Below, piece after piece: positions 17,915 to 26,212 of a stretch of 64,000 nt of DNA. Both the position numbers and the translations under genes were made by a program. How positions within the stretch are numbered: the stretch's first letter is position 1; each line of letters begins with the position of its first letter. The DNA lies in the NCBI GenBank assembly GCA_015999765.1, contig JAECQR010000002.1, positions 186,001 through 250,000 of the forward strand. The letters are read 5' to 3'. Source of the DNA: Flavobacteriia bacterium (lineage in GTDB: Bacteria > Bacteroidota > Bacteroidia > Flavobacteriales > Weeksellaceae). The notes under the pieces are model-generated. The model had not been told where the DNA came from. It saw nothing but the letters and a program-made list of their open reading frames with translations, and did not search any database.

Positions 17915-17922
17915 TATTTTTG
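17915..17922 (+). promoter_or_regulatory. -7 box of hemN, 4 bases before the start codon
   Basis: TATTTTTG matches TAnnTTTG and ends 4 bases before the ATG at 17927. With the usual distance from -7 box to start site this would give a leaderless or nearly leaderless mRNA. No clear -33 TTG at normal spacing. Confidence 0.5.
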
Positions 17923-17926
17923 CAGG

Positions 17927-19288
17927 ATGAATACTTCACTCATCGACAAATATAATATTCCCGGTCCGCGATACACTTCCTATCCAACCGTTCCGTTCTG
18001 GGACGAAACATCCTTTACACCGGAGTTGTGGCAGCAGTCGGTCATCAGAACTTTTAATGAAAGTAATGACGCCGAGGGAATTTCGATCTATATTCACCTT
18101 CCGTTCTGCGAGCAGCTGTGTACGTTCTGCGCCTGCCATAAACGGATCACGAAACAGCATTCCGTAGAAACACCTTATCTGGAAAGCGTGCTGAAAGAAT
18201 GGGATCTGTATTTAAAGCTTTTCGGGAAGAAACCGAAGATTAAAGAGCTGCATTTGGGTGGGGGAACGCCTACTTTTTTCTCTCCGACAAACCTTAAAAC
18301 CTTACTTGAAGGTATTTTTGCCAAAGCAGAAATCGCTGAAAATCCCGAGTTTTCCTTTGAAGGTCACCCCAACAATACCTCCCGCGAACATTTACAGACG
18401 CTGTATGATTTAGGGTTCCGAAGATGCAGTTTCGGTGTTCAGGATTATGATCCTCAGGTTCAGAAAGCGATTAACAGAATTCAGCCTTTCGAAAACGTAG
18501 AAAGAGTGACCAACTGGGCAAGAGAAATTGGCTACAAAGGCGTTTCACACGATTTGGTTTTCGGTCTTCCGTTCCACACCTGGGAAAAAATGGAGTTCAC
18601 AATCCGCAAAACTTTGGAGCTTAAACCTGACCGTTTGGCCTTTTATTCCTATGCGCATGTGCCGTGGATTAAAGGAGTCGGACAGAGAGGTTTTGATGAG
18701 AATGACCTGCCAAGTGGTGAGGAGAAACGGAAACTTTACGAAAACGGCAAGAAGCTTTTAGAAGAATTAGGATACAAAGAAGTGGGAATGGATCATTTTG
18801 CGCTGGAGCATGACGATCTTTACCAGTCTATGGTTTCAGGGGATATTCACAGGAACTTCATGGGATATTCGTCAAGCAAAACGCAGCTGATGGTTGGTTT
18901 GGGAATGAGCGCGATTTCGGATTCGTGGTATGCATTTGCCCAGAATAATAAATCAGTGGAAGAGTATCAGAAATTGGTTGAAGAGGGAATTATTCCGGTG
19001 GTAAAGGGTCATATGCTGAGTGAGGAGGATTTGAATATCCGCCAGCATATTCTGAACCTGATGTGCCGTTTAGAAACTTCGTGGGATCTGCAGACTGCAT
19101 TCCCTGAATTACAAAATGCATTGGAAGCATTAAAGGAAATGGAGGCCGACGGACTGGTTGAACTTTCAGACAACACCATTAAAATTACTGAAAAAGGACG
19201 TGCCTTCACCAGAAACGTTGCGATGACTTTCGATCTGCGAATGATGCGCAATAAGCCAGAGACAAGGATTTTCTCGATGACGATATAA
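17927..19288 (+). CDS. hemN: Oxygen-independent coproporphyrinogen III oxidase
   Basis: Radical-SAM enzyme of 453 residues. The N-terminus (DKYNIPGPRYTSYPTVPFW) is the classical HemN signature and the 4Fe-4S cluster cysteines are Cys61, Cys65 and Cys68 followed by Cys70 (CEQLCTFCACH). LHLGGGTPTFFSP and the C-terminal HemN domain are present. It oxidatively decarboxylates coproporphyrinogen III in haem synthesis without oxygen. Full length, so a true HemN rather than the shorter HemW. The start is fixed by the family N-terminus. Confidence 0.95.
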   Translation: MNTSLIDKYNIPGPRYTSYPTVPFWDETSFTPELWQQSVIRTFNESNDAEGISIYIHLPFCEQLCTFCACHKRITKQHSVETPYLESVLKEWDLYLKLFGKKPKIKELHLGGGTPTFFSPTNLKTLLEGIFAKAEIAENPEFSFEGHPNNTSREHLQTLYDLGFRRCSFGVQDYDPQVQKAINRIQPFENVERVTNWAREIGYKGVSHDLVFGLPFHTWEKMEFTIRKTLELKPDRLAFYSYAHVPWIKGVGQRGFDENDLPSGEEKRKLYENGKKLLEELGYKEVGMDHFALEHDDLYQSMVSGDIHRNFMGYSSSKTQLMVGLGMSAISDSWYAFAQNNKSVEEYQKLVEEGIIPVVKGHMLSEEDLNIRQHILNLMCRLETSWDLQTAFPELQNALEALKEMEADGLVELSDNTIKITEKGRAFTRNVAMTFDLRMMRNKPETRIFSMTI

Positions 19289-19290
19289 AG

Positions 19291-19316
19291 AAAAAGCGGT
19301 TTTTAAGCCGCTTTTT
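19291..19316. terminator. Terminator between hemN and the sugar dehydrogenase gene
   Basis: AAAAAGCGG / CCGCTTTTT stem with a T-rich loop and a T tail; A run on the other side allows both convergent genes to use it. Confidence 0.8.
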
Positions 19317-19318
19317 TG

Positions 19319-20674
19319 TTACTTCACCATCACTTTCTGGGTGTAAATTTTCAGCCCTTCCGACGAAACCGTTACAAAATATACCCCCGGTTTTAGAGGG
19401 GTAATATCAATGCTTTGATCATCATTTACTTTCCTTTCCAGAACTTTTCTGCCTTCAGTATTGTTGAATTCCGCGTTGTTGTTTTTGGTTTTAAGACCAT
19501 TGATGAAAATCTTATGCGTTGCCGGATTCGGATAGATTTTAAAACTGTTTAAAGTATTCTCCTCTGATGCCAGCGTGGTCGTTGTCACCCGGAAGATCTT
19601 ACCGTTGTTTACGGCTGCCACATACAGCTCTTTAGCCGAATCTTCACCAAAGGTGGCGAAATTATTCCCGGAAAAAGCGGCACTCCACACGATTGAATTA
19701 TCGGTGTTCATGATTCCGATCTGGGTGGAACAGTAGTCGGCAAAGATGTATTTGCCGTATAATGCAGGATAAAGGCTGCCGCGGTAAACGTAGCCGCCGG
19801 TAATCGAACATTTACCGCCACTGTGGTTATACACGGCAACAGGAAAAGTCATGGTATTCTGGGGAGCACACCCTGCCGCGTTGTAGGCAGTGTTTCCTTC
19901 ATAGCAGCGCCATCCGTAATTGATTCCGCTTTGCGTAATCGGCATTCTGTTAATCTCTTCAATCTGATTCTGTCCTACATCGGCAATCATAACGTTTCCT
20001 GCAGTAAGGTCGAATGAAAATTTCCAGGCATTCCTGAGGCCGTAAGACCAGATTTCGTCGGCGCCATCAATTCCGACAAATGGATTATCGGGCGGAATGT
20101 TATAAGGTGCGGTGGAATTCACATCGATTCTGAGCATTTTCCCAAGTAGTGAATTTTTATTTTGTCCGTTGTTATTGGGATCTCCGCCGCTTCCGCCGTC
20201 CCCGGTGGTAATCCAAAGCATTCCGTCGGGCGCGAAATGAATACTTCCGCCATTGTGATTGGTAAAAGGTTTGGGGATGCTGATGAGGATTTTTTCTGAA
20301 GATGCGTCGGCAACATTAGGATCTGAACTTACCGAATATCTCGCTACGGTGATATTACCGGAAGTATTGTTATAAAAAACATAGAAATAACCGTTGGTGG
20401 AATACTGAGGATGAAATGCCAGACCCAGCAGTCCGCGTTCGCCCCCGAAAGTTATTTTCGTGCTGATATTAAGAAAATTGACAGGAAGTATAGCTCCGCC
20501 TGGCTGAATGATCTTAATATAACCATCCTGTTGAACTGCGAAAAGGCGGGAGTCGTTGGCATTCTTAATCTCTACAGGATTGCTTAATCCTGTTGCAAAT
20601 TCCTGAAGTACGATATTCTGTGCGCAAAATATCGAAGAGGAAAATGCGGCTGCAATGAATAATAATTTTTTCAT
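19319..20674 (-). CDS. Secreted PQQ-dependent sugar (sorbosone/glucose-type) dehydrogenase with T9SS sorting domain
   Basis: The 451-residue protein has a signal peptide (1-18, SSIFCAQ), a GSDH/sorbosone dehydrogenase six-blade propeller (about 20-360; GGERGLLGLAFHPQY, NHNGGSIHFAPDGMLWITTGDGG, PYNIPPDNPFVG) and a C-terminal T9SS type A domain (SFKIYPNPATHKIFI ... LKPGVYFVTV). The NHNGG and GDGG motifs belong to the active-site face. It is likely exported to the cell surface. Whether it truly uses PQQ or which sugar it oxidises is not shown; many family members are only annotated by fold. Confidence 0.88.
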   Translation of the reverse strand: MKKLLFIAAAFSSSIFCAQNIVLQEFATGLSNPVEIKNANDSRLFAVQQDGYIKIIQPGGAILPVNFLNISTKITFGGERGLLGLAFHPQYSTNGYFYVFYNNTSGNITVARYSVSSDPNVADASSEKILISIPKPFTNHNGGSIHFAPDGMLWITTGDGGSGGDPNNNGQNKNSLLGKMLRIDVNSTAPYNIPPDNPFVGIDGADEIWSYGLRNAWKFSFDLTAGNVMIADVGQNQIEEINRMPITQSGINYGWRCYEGNTAYNAAGCAPQNTMTFPVAVYNHSGGKCSITGGYVYRGSLYPALYGKYIFADYCSTQIGIMNTDNSIVWSAAFSGNNFATFGEDSAKELYVAAVNNGKIFRVTTTTLASEENTLNSFKIYPNPATHKIFINGLKTKNNNAEFNNTEGRKVLERKVNDDQSIDITPLKPGVYFVTVSSEGLKIYTQKVMVK

Positions 20675-20847
20675 ACTGTTGTGGTTTTTAAGGTGTTGTG
20701 AATTTACGATTTATTTTACAGATTTAATTTTTAATTGAAAAAACCACAATATAACCGTGGCTTTATCAATGTTTTGTTGGATTTTATTCCTAAAAAATTC
20801 AAACTAAATTCTTTTGTTAAAAAATTCTTAATTCTATTGGAAATCAT

Positions 20848-20855
20848 TATATTTG
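20848..20855 (+). promoter_or_regulatory. Candidate -7 box for secDF
   Basis: TATATTTG, 34 bases before the secDF ATG, in an AT-rich 215-base intergenic region otherwise empty of features. Confidence 0.45.
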
Positions 20856-20889
20856 CCGACTATAATTTTAATGTTGTAAACTATTAACA

Positions 20890-23805
20890 ATGCAAGGAAA
20901 AGGACTTATTACGCTGGTTGCGGTGATTCTGGGACTTATTTGTCTTAATGAATTGTTACCAACCTGGTATGCAGGCAAAATTGAAAAACAAGCCACTGAA
21001 CTCGCCGGAGGCAACCCGGAAAAGTATCAGAAAGAAATGGCAAGACTTTCTAAAGATACCCTGAATCTCGGTTTTACCGAACTTTATTATTCCAAAGCGA
21101 AAGAAAAGGAAATGAAGTTAGGTTTGGATTTGAAAGGAGGGATTAACGTTCTTTTAGAAATCAACCAGAGAGATTTGGTGAATAATTTAACCAATTATTC
21201 AACAAACCCAATTCTGATCGAGGCGCTGAACCGTACAGATCAAATGCAGAAAAACTCTACCAATCCTTATATCAAGGACTTCTTTACGCAGTTCGATTTG
21301 GTGAATAAGGAAAAGGGAGCCAACCTGAAACTTGCAGACGCTGAAATCTTCGGGAATACCAATCTTTCTGAGATTAAATTCAATACTCCCGATGATCAGG
21401 TTAAAAAAATTATAGAGAACAGAATTGAACTTTCTACCGGTACTGCTTACGAAGTAATCCGTACCCGTATCGATAAAATGGGTGTTACACAGCCGAATGT
21501 GCAGCGTGTACCCAGAACAGGAAGAATTTCTGTGGAAATGCCTGGTGTTAAAGATATCGACCGTGTGAAGAAAATGCTTCAGACTTCTGCAAAACTTCAG
21601 TTTTGGGAAGTGCAGCAACTTCAGGAAGTTTATCCTTATCTGGAGCAGCTTAATGCAGTAATCGCTGCAAAAGGCGACTCTATGGGCGTTGCAAAGAATA
21701 CCAACTTTGTCAACCTTTTACAGCTGAACAGCTTACGGTCTAATGGCGTTGCGAATGTAAAACTTTCAGATACTGCTGCTGTAAATAAAATCATCAACAG
21801 TAAAATTGCTAAAGATTTAAGACCGCAGAATATCAAATACACCCAGTTTATGTGGGGCTACAAGCCGGAAGCTGGTGACGAGAACAATCTGGTACTTTAT
21901 GCAGTACGCGGAAACATTAACCAGAAAGCTCCGGTAGACGGCGCTGTGGAATCTGCAAGAGTAAACTATGATGACCTCGGCAGAATTGTGGTAGATATGC
22001 AGATGGATTCCAAAGGTTCTAAAGACTGGAAAACCTTAACAGGTAAAAACGTAAACAAACCCGTTGCCGTAACGCTGGATAACGTGGTTTACACCGCACC
22101 GAACGTAGTGAACGAAATCCCTAACGGTAGAACACAGATTTCCGGAAGTTTCTCTCAGGAGGAAGCCCAGGATCTTGTAAATGTTCTTGGAGCCGGTAAA
22201 CTTCCTGCAGGTGCAAAAATTGTACAGGCAGAAGTGGTAGGACCATCTTTGGGTGCTGAATCGGTAGATGCGGGAATGTATTCCTTCATCATCGCATTTG
22301 TGATCATCATTCTGTATATGCTTTTCTATTATGGCGGTGCAGGTATTTACGCTGTAATTGCAATTACTTTCAACTTATTCTATCTGATGGGAATCATGGA
22401 TTCTGTAGATGCTACGCTTACTCTTCCGGGTATTGCAGGTATCGTACTCTCTATGGCCATGTCGATTGATGCGAACGTAATCGTATATGAACGTACCAAA
22501 GAAGAACTCTTTGCCGGGAAAAATATCCGTGAGGCTTATAACGAAGGTTTCAACTTCTCGCTTTCGGCGATTATCGATGGTAACATTACTTCGCTTCTAA
22601 CAGCTGTAGTGCTCTATATTTTCGGTACAGGCCCGATTCAGGGATTTGCGGTAACTTTAGGTATCGGTATTATCCTCTCCATGTTTACCTGCGTACTTTT
22701 AACAAGAGTGCTTATTTTCAGCAGACTCGAAAAAGGAAAGAATCTTTCTGTATGGACTAAATTCAGTAAGAATATCTTCAGAAATACCTGGTACGATTTT
22801 ATTGGAAAAAGAAAATATGCCTACATCATTTCCGGTATCATCACAGTAATCTGTCTTGCATCCATCGTAACTTCAGGATTTAAATACGGAGTTGATTTTA
22901 AAGGAGGAAGAAGCTATGTAGTGCGTTTCGATAAACCTGTAATTGCCAATGAGGCTGCCAACAGCCTGGAAAAACAGTTTGTGAATAAAGAAGGGCAGGT
23001 GAATGCTGTGGATGTAAAAACTTACGGAAGCGATAACCAACTCAAAATTACAACAGACTACAGAATTGAAGAAGAAAGTCTGGAAGCGGATCAGGATGTG
23101 GAAAGTAAACTGTTCACGGGATTGAAACCCTATCTTCCGGCAGATGCAAAGATTTCAGGATTTAAGGATTCGGGAACCAACAATTACGGGATTGTAAGTT
23201 CAGTAAAAGTAGGTCCTACTGTTGCAGACGATATTAAATCAGGTGGTGTAATTGCCTTGTTAATTGCACTTGCGGGGATTTTCCTTTACATCTTGCTGCG
23301 TTTCAAGAGATGGCAGTTTTCTACCGGCGCAATTGCGTCGCTCGTACACGATGCGATTGTAATCTTAGGTGCGTACTCAATTCTTAAGAATGTAATGCCT
23401 TTCAATATGGAAATCAATCAGGATTTCATTGCGGCAATTCTTACAGTATTGGGTTACTCAATCAACGATACGGTAATTATCTTCGACAGAATCCGTGAAT
23501 ATTTAAGCGAGAAAAAAGCTTTAACTCTTGAAGGATTATTTAATGATTCCATTTCTAGTACTCTGGGAAGAACCTTTAATACCGCATTCATGACCTTCCT
23601 TGTTATTCTGGCCATCTTCATCTTTGGTGGAGAAAACCTGAGAGGATTTATGTTTGCCCTCTTAATAGGGGTAGGTTTCGGTACCTATTCAACCTGGTTT
23701 ATCGCTTCGGCAGTATCTTATGACTTGCTCAAGAAGAAAGGAGTTGAAGGGTCAGCCAAAGGTTTGGTATCCAATAAAGTGGAAAAACCTAAGGACAGAG
23801 ATTAA
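20890..23805 (+). CDS. secDF: Fused protein translocase subunit SecDF
   Basis: One 971-residue protein contains both SecD and SecF. SecD signatures are DLKGG (80-84) and the transmembrane SMSIDANVIVYERTKEE (about 524-540). SecF signatures are GVDFKGG (about 667-673) and NDTVIIFDRIRE (about 859-870). Twelve helices are expected. It uses the proton gradient to pull exported proteins through SecYEG into the periplasm. A single-chain SecDF with a large first periplasmic domain is usual in Bacteroidetes. It is monocistronic and ends in a strong terminator. Confidence 0.96.
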   Translation: MQGKGLITLVAVILGLICLNELLPTWYAGKIEKQATELAGGNPEKYQKEMARLSKDTLNLGFTELYYSKAKEKEMKLGLDLKGGINVLLEINQRDLVNNLTNYSTNPILIEALNRTDQMQKNSTNPYIKDFFTQFDLVNKEKGANLKLADAEIFGNTNLSEIKFNTPDDQVKKIIENRIELSTGTAYEVIRTRIDKMGVTQPNVQRVPRTGRISVEMPGVKDIDRVKKMLQTSAKLQFWEVQQLQEVYPYLEQLNAVIAAKGDSMGVAKNTNFVNLLQLNSLRSNGVANVKLSDTAAVNKIINSKIAKDLRPQNIKYTQFMWGYKPEAGDENNLVLYAVRGNINQKAPVDGAVESARVNYDDLGRIVVDMQMDSKGSKDWKTLTGKNVNKPVAVTLDNVVYTAPNVVNEIPNGRTQISGSFSQEEAQDLVNVLGAGKLPAGAKIVQAEVVGPSLGAESVDAGMYSFIIAFVIIILYMLFYYGGAGIYAVIAITFNLFYLMGIMDSVDATLTLPGIAGIVLSMAMSIDANVIVYERTKEELFAGKNIREAYNEGFNFSLSAIIDGNITSLLTAVVLYIFGTGPIQGFAVTLGIGIILSMFTCVLLTRVLIFSRLEKGKNLSVWTKFSKNIFRNTWYDFIGKRKYAYIISGIITVICLASIVTSGFKYGVDFKGGRSYVVRFDKPVIANEAANSLEKQFVNKEGQVNAVDVKTYGSDNQLKITTDYRIEEESLEADQDVESKLFTGLKPYLPADAKISGFKDSGTNNYGIVSSVKVGPTVADDIKSGGVIALLIALAGIFLYILLRFKRWQFSTGAIASLVHDAIVILGAYSILKNVMPFNMEINQDFIAAILTVLGYSINDTVIIFDRIREYLSEKKALTLEGLFNDSISSTLGRTFNTAFMTFLVILAIFIFGGENLRGFMFALLIGVGFGTYSTWFIASAVSYDLLKKKGVEGSAKGLVSNKVEKPKDRD

Positions 23806-23823
23806 CAGTATTCTCAAAAAATG

Positions 23824-23855
23824 AAGTGCCCTTTGAAAAAAGGGCACTTTTTTTG
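23824..23855 (+). terminator. Rho-independent terminator after secDF
   Basis: AAGTGCCCTT / AAGGGCACTT stem with T-rich tail (TTTTTTT). Confidence 0.85.
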
Positions 23856-23886
23856 GCTCAGTTTTAAAAGTTGTTTTTACAACTAC

Positions 23887-23894
23887 TATCTTTG
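23887..23894 (+). promoter_or_regulatory. -7 box for the MFS transporter gene
   Basis: TATCTTTG, ending 9 bases before the ATG at 23904. It falls inside the longer open frame that begins with TTG at 23871 and thereby supports the downstream ATG as the true start. Confidence 0.5.
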
Positions 23895-23903
23895 CACTCT
23901 CTT

Positions 23904-25127
23904 ATGAAAAAAAATCAGAAGTCCGCAGCCATTGGATTCATCTTTATTACCTTACTCATCGATATTACCGGGTGGGGAATTGTAATACCTGTAGTACCAA
24001 AGCTGATCCAGGAACTTATTCATAATCCGGATCTCAGTGTTGCTTCCCAATATGGCGGCTGGCTGAGTTTTGCCTATGCCGGGATGCAGTTTATTTTTGC
24101 TTCTGTCTTAGGAGGTTTAAGTGACAAATACGGAAGACGGCCGATTATCCTTTTTTCCTTATTGGGATTTTCGCTTAATTTCATGATTCAGGCATTGGCG
24201 CCAACAATTTTCTGGCTGTTTGTCGGGAGACTGTTTTCCGGAATTACCGGGGCAAGTATTACGACTGCAAGTGCTTATATCGCTGATATTTCCACTGATG
24301 AAGACCGCGCCAAGAATTTTGGAATGATTGGGGCCGCGTTCGGTTTGGGCTTTATCATCGGTCCGGTGATTGGTGGGATTTTGGGGCAATATGGAGCCAG
24401 AGTTCCTTTTTATGCCGCTTCAGTTCTGTGTCTTGTCAATTTCCTTTACGGGTGGTTTATTCTCCCCGAAAGTCTTGATAAGGAGCACCGGCGACCTTTC
24501 AACTGGCGGCGTGCAAATCCCGTGGGATCTTTAATGCAGCTCAGGAAGTATCCTAAAATACTGGGACTTATAGCCGCGTTGGTTTTTGTTTATATCGCAG
24601 GACACGCCGTACAGACCAACTGGACTTTCTTTACCATGTATAAATTCAACTGGACTGAAACTTTGGTCGGAATTTCCCTGGGAGTTTCCGGATTTATGGC
24701 CGCTCTGGTTCAGGGATATCTCATCAGGTTTATTCAGCCTAAAATTGGGAACGAAAAGAGTATTTTTTACGGTCTTTCACTTTACGCATTCGGCATGATT
24801 CTCTTCGCTTTTGCAAGTGAAAGCTGGATGATGTTTGCATTTCTGATCCCTTACGGGCTGGGCGGAATTGCCGGCCCGGCACTGCAATCTGTAATTTCTG
24901 CAGAAGTACCGAAAAGTGAACAGGGCGAATTGCAGGGCGCACTGGCTAGTTTGGTGAGTCTTACCGCGATTATCGGTCCGCCGCTTATGACCAATATTTT
25001 TTATTATTTCACGCATGATTCTGCGCCTTTTATATTTCCGGGAGCACCATTTTTTCTTGGTTTTTTATTAATGGCCATCAGTGCGGTGATTGTGTATTTT
25101 GTTTTCCGGGAGAAAAGAGTCCGTTAG
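23904..25127 (+). CDS. MFS transporter, TCR/Tet family
   Basis: A 407-residue, 12-helix transporter. Motif [12 protein letters not shown] is at 70-80 and motif C-like [16 protein letters not shown] follows at about 150, as in the drug:H+ antiporter-1 branch that includes TetA. The overall look ([35 protein letters not shown]) matches the TCR/Tet flavobacterial proteins often labelled tetracycline-resistance MFS. It probably exports a small compound. Nothing shows that tetracycline is the substrate; no regulator is adjacent. Confidence 0.88.
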   Translation: MKKNQKSAAIGFIFITLLIDITGWGIVIPVVPKLIQELIHNPDLSVASQYGGWLSFAYAGMQFIFASVLGGLSDKYGRRPIILFSLLGFSLNFMIQALAPTIFWLFVGRLFSGITGASITTASAYIADISTDEDRAKNFGMIGAAFGLGFIIGPVIGGILGQYGARVPFYAASVLCLVNFLYGWFILPESLDKEHRRPFNWRRANPVGSLMQLRKYPKILGLIAALVFVYIAGHAVQTNWTFFTMYKFNWTETLVGISLGVSGFMAALVQGYLIRFIQPKIGNEKSIFYGLSLYAFGMILFAFASESWMMFAFLIPYGLGGIAGPALQSVISAEVPKSEQGELQGALASLVSLTAIIGPPLMTNIFYYFTHDSAPFIFPGAPFFLGFLLMAISAVIVYFVFREKRVR

Positions 25128-25195
25128 GGACAAAGTCTTTTTGATTAAATATTTAAAATGAAAATCAGTTTCATAAACTTTCGTAATTTTACGCC

Positions 25196-25522
25196 ATGGA
25201 ATTAAGTATAGGAGAAATGCTTTTGATTGCTGTGGCAATCGTTGTTTTATTCGGTCCTGATAAATTGCCGCAGATTGCGCGGGATTTAGGGCAGGGTGTA
25301 CGCAAGATGCGAGGCGCGATGGAGGATGTGAAATCTGAAATCCTGAAAGAAACCGATAATCCTGTATCCGAAATAAAAAGAGAAATCGACAAAGTAAAGC
25401 AGGCTGCCAAAGATTATAATCCTTTAAGCGATATCGAAAATAAGGAAGCGTTGGCACAACGGGATATACCAAAAATAAATCTCGCAGATAATGATGAACA
25501 CGAAGGACCGGTAAGCCGCTGA
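25196..25522 (+). CDS. tatA: Twin-arginine translocase subunit TatA/TatE
   Basis: The 108-residue protein has one N-terminal helix (about 4-18), the FGPDKLP hinge (19-25), an amphipathic helix with ARDLGQGVRKMRGAMEDV, and a charged, variable tail. TatA oligomers form the pore for folded proteins in the inner membrane. tatC is not in this window. The gene is followed one base later by a PAP2 phosphatase gene, so the two are co-transcribed. Confidence 0.92.
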   Translation: MELSIGEMLLIAVAIVVLFGPDKLPQIARDLGQGVRKMRGAMEDVKSEILKETDNPVSEIKREIDKVKQAAKDYNPLSDIENKEALAQRDIPKINLADNDEHEGPVSR

Positions 25523-25523
25523 T

Positions 25524-26093
25524 ATGTACGAGCTTATTCAGGAAGACAGACAGGCATTTCTCTATCTCAATAATTTGGGGAGTCAACCTTTTGATCAGTT
25601 TTGGATCATGGTTTCCGCAACATGGATCTGGGTACCACTTTATGTAATCTTTCTTTATTTACTTTACAAAGAATATAAACTAAGGAATTTAGTTTTCATA
25701 TTGATTTTTATCGCGCTGGGAGTTACGGTTTCTGATCAGCTGGCAGGCATTTTCAAATCCGGAATCGCCAGATTCAGACCCTGTCATGATCCGACTCTGG
25801 AAGGTTTGGTGAGAGAGGTGAAATGCGGCGGACAGTTTGGTTTTTATTCCAGTCATGCATCCAATACCTTTTTTATTGCCACCCTCATGAGCATCTTACT
25901 GCGTAAAAGCCGCAGGATTCTACCTTATTTACTATTCTTTTGGGCAGCAATGGTTTCTTACAGCCGCATTTATCTGGGCGTACATTTCCCGATGGATCTT
26001 GTAGTGGGCGCATTAATGGGCTTTTTCCTGGGCGGATTTTTTGCCACACTTTCATTAAAAGTCATTTATAAAAGGGAAAGATCTAAAATCTGA
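25524..26093 (+). CDS. PAP2-family membrane phosphatase
   Basis: This 189-residue protein has about five helices and the three acid-phosphatase motifs: KSGIARFRP (78-86), YSSHAS (108-113) and SRIYLGVHFPMD (147-158), with the histidines His111 and His154 expected to be catalytic. Likely substrates are undecaprenyl diphosphate or a lipid phosphate on the periplasmic side. The start lies one base after the tatA stop. The precise lipid substrate is not determined by sequence. Confidence 0.9.
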   Translation: MYELIQEDRQAFLYLNNLGSQPFDQFWIMVSATWIWVPLYVIFLYLLYKEYKLRNLVFILIFIALGVTVSDQLAGIFKSGIARFRPCHDPTLEGLVREVKCGGQFGFYSSHASNTFFIATLMSILLRKSRRILPYLLFFWAAMVSYSRIYLGVHFPMDLVVGALMGFFLGGFFATLSLKVIYKRERSKI

Positions 26094-26200
26094 CCTTTAT
26101 AACCTTAATTCTAACGCTTTCTTTATTATACTTTTTTGACGCTCGCTTCGCTCGCGCCTAAACTTCAGCCTTTCATCTTCACGCTTACCGTCAAAAATAT

Positions 26201-26208
26201 TATCTTTG
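26201..26208 (+). promoter_or_regulatory. -7 box of polA, 4 bases before the start codon
   Basis: TATCTTTG ends 4 bases before ATG 26213, the same short spacing as at hemN, again implying a leaderless or nearly leaderless message. Confidence 0.5.
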
Positions 26209-26212
26209 CTTT

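Noticed and set aside
26134-26158. GCTCGC-TTC-GCTCGC motif upstream of polA
   Set aside because: A short direct repeat in an intergenic region; no hairpin, no second copy in the window, too little to call a feature.
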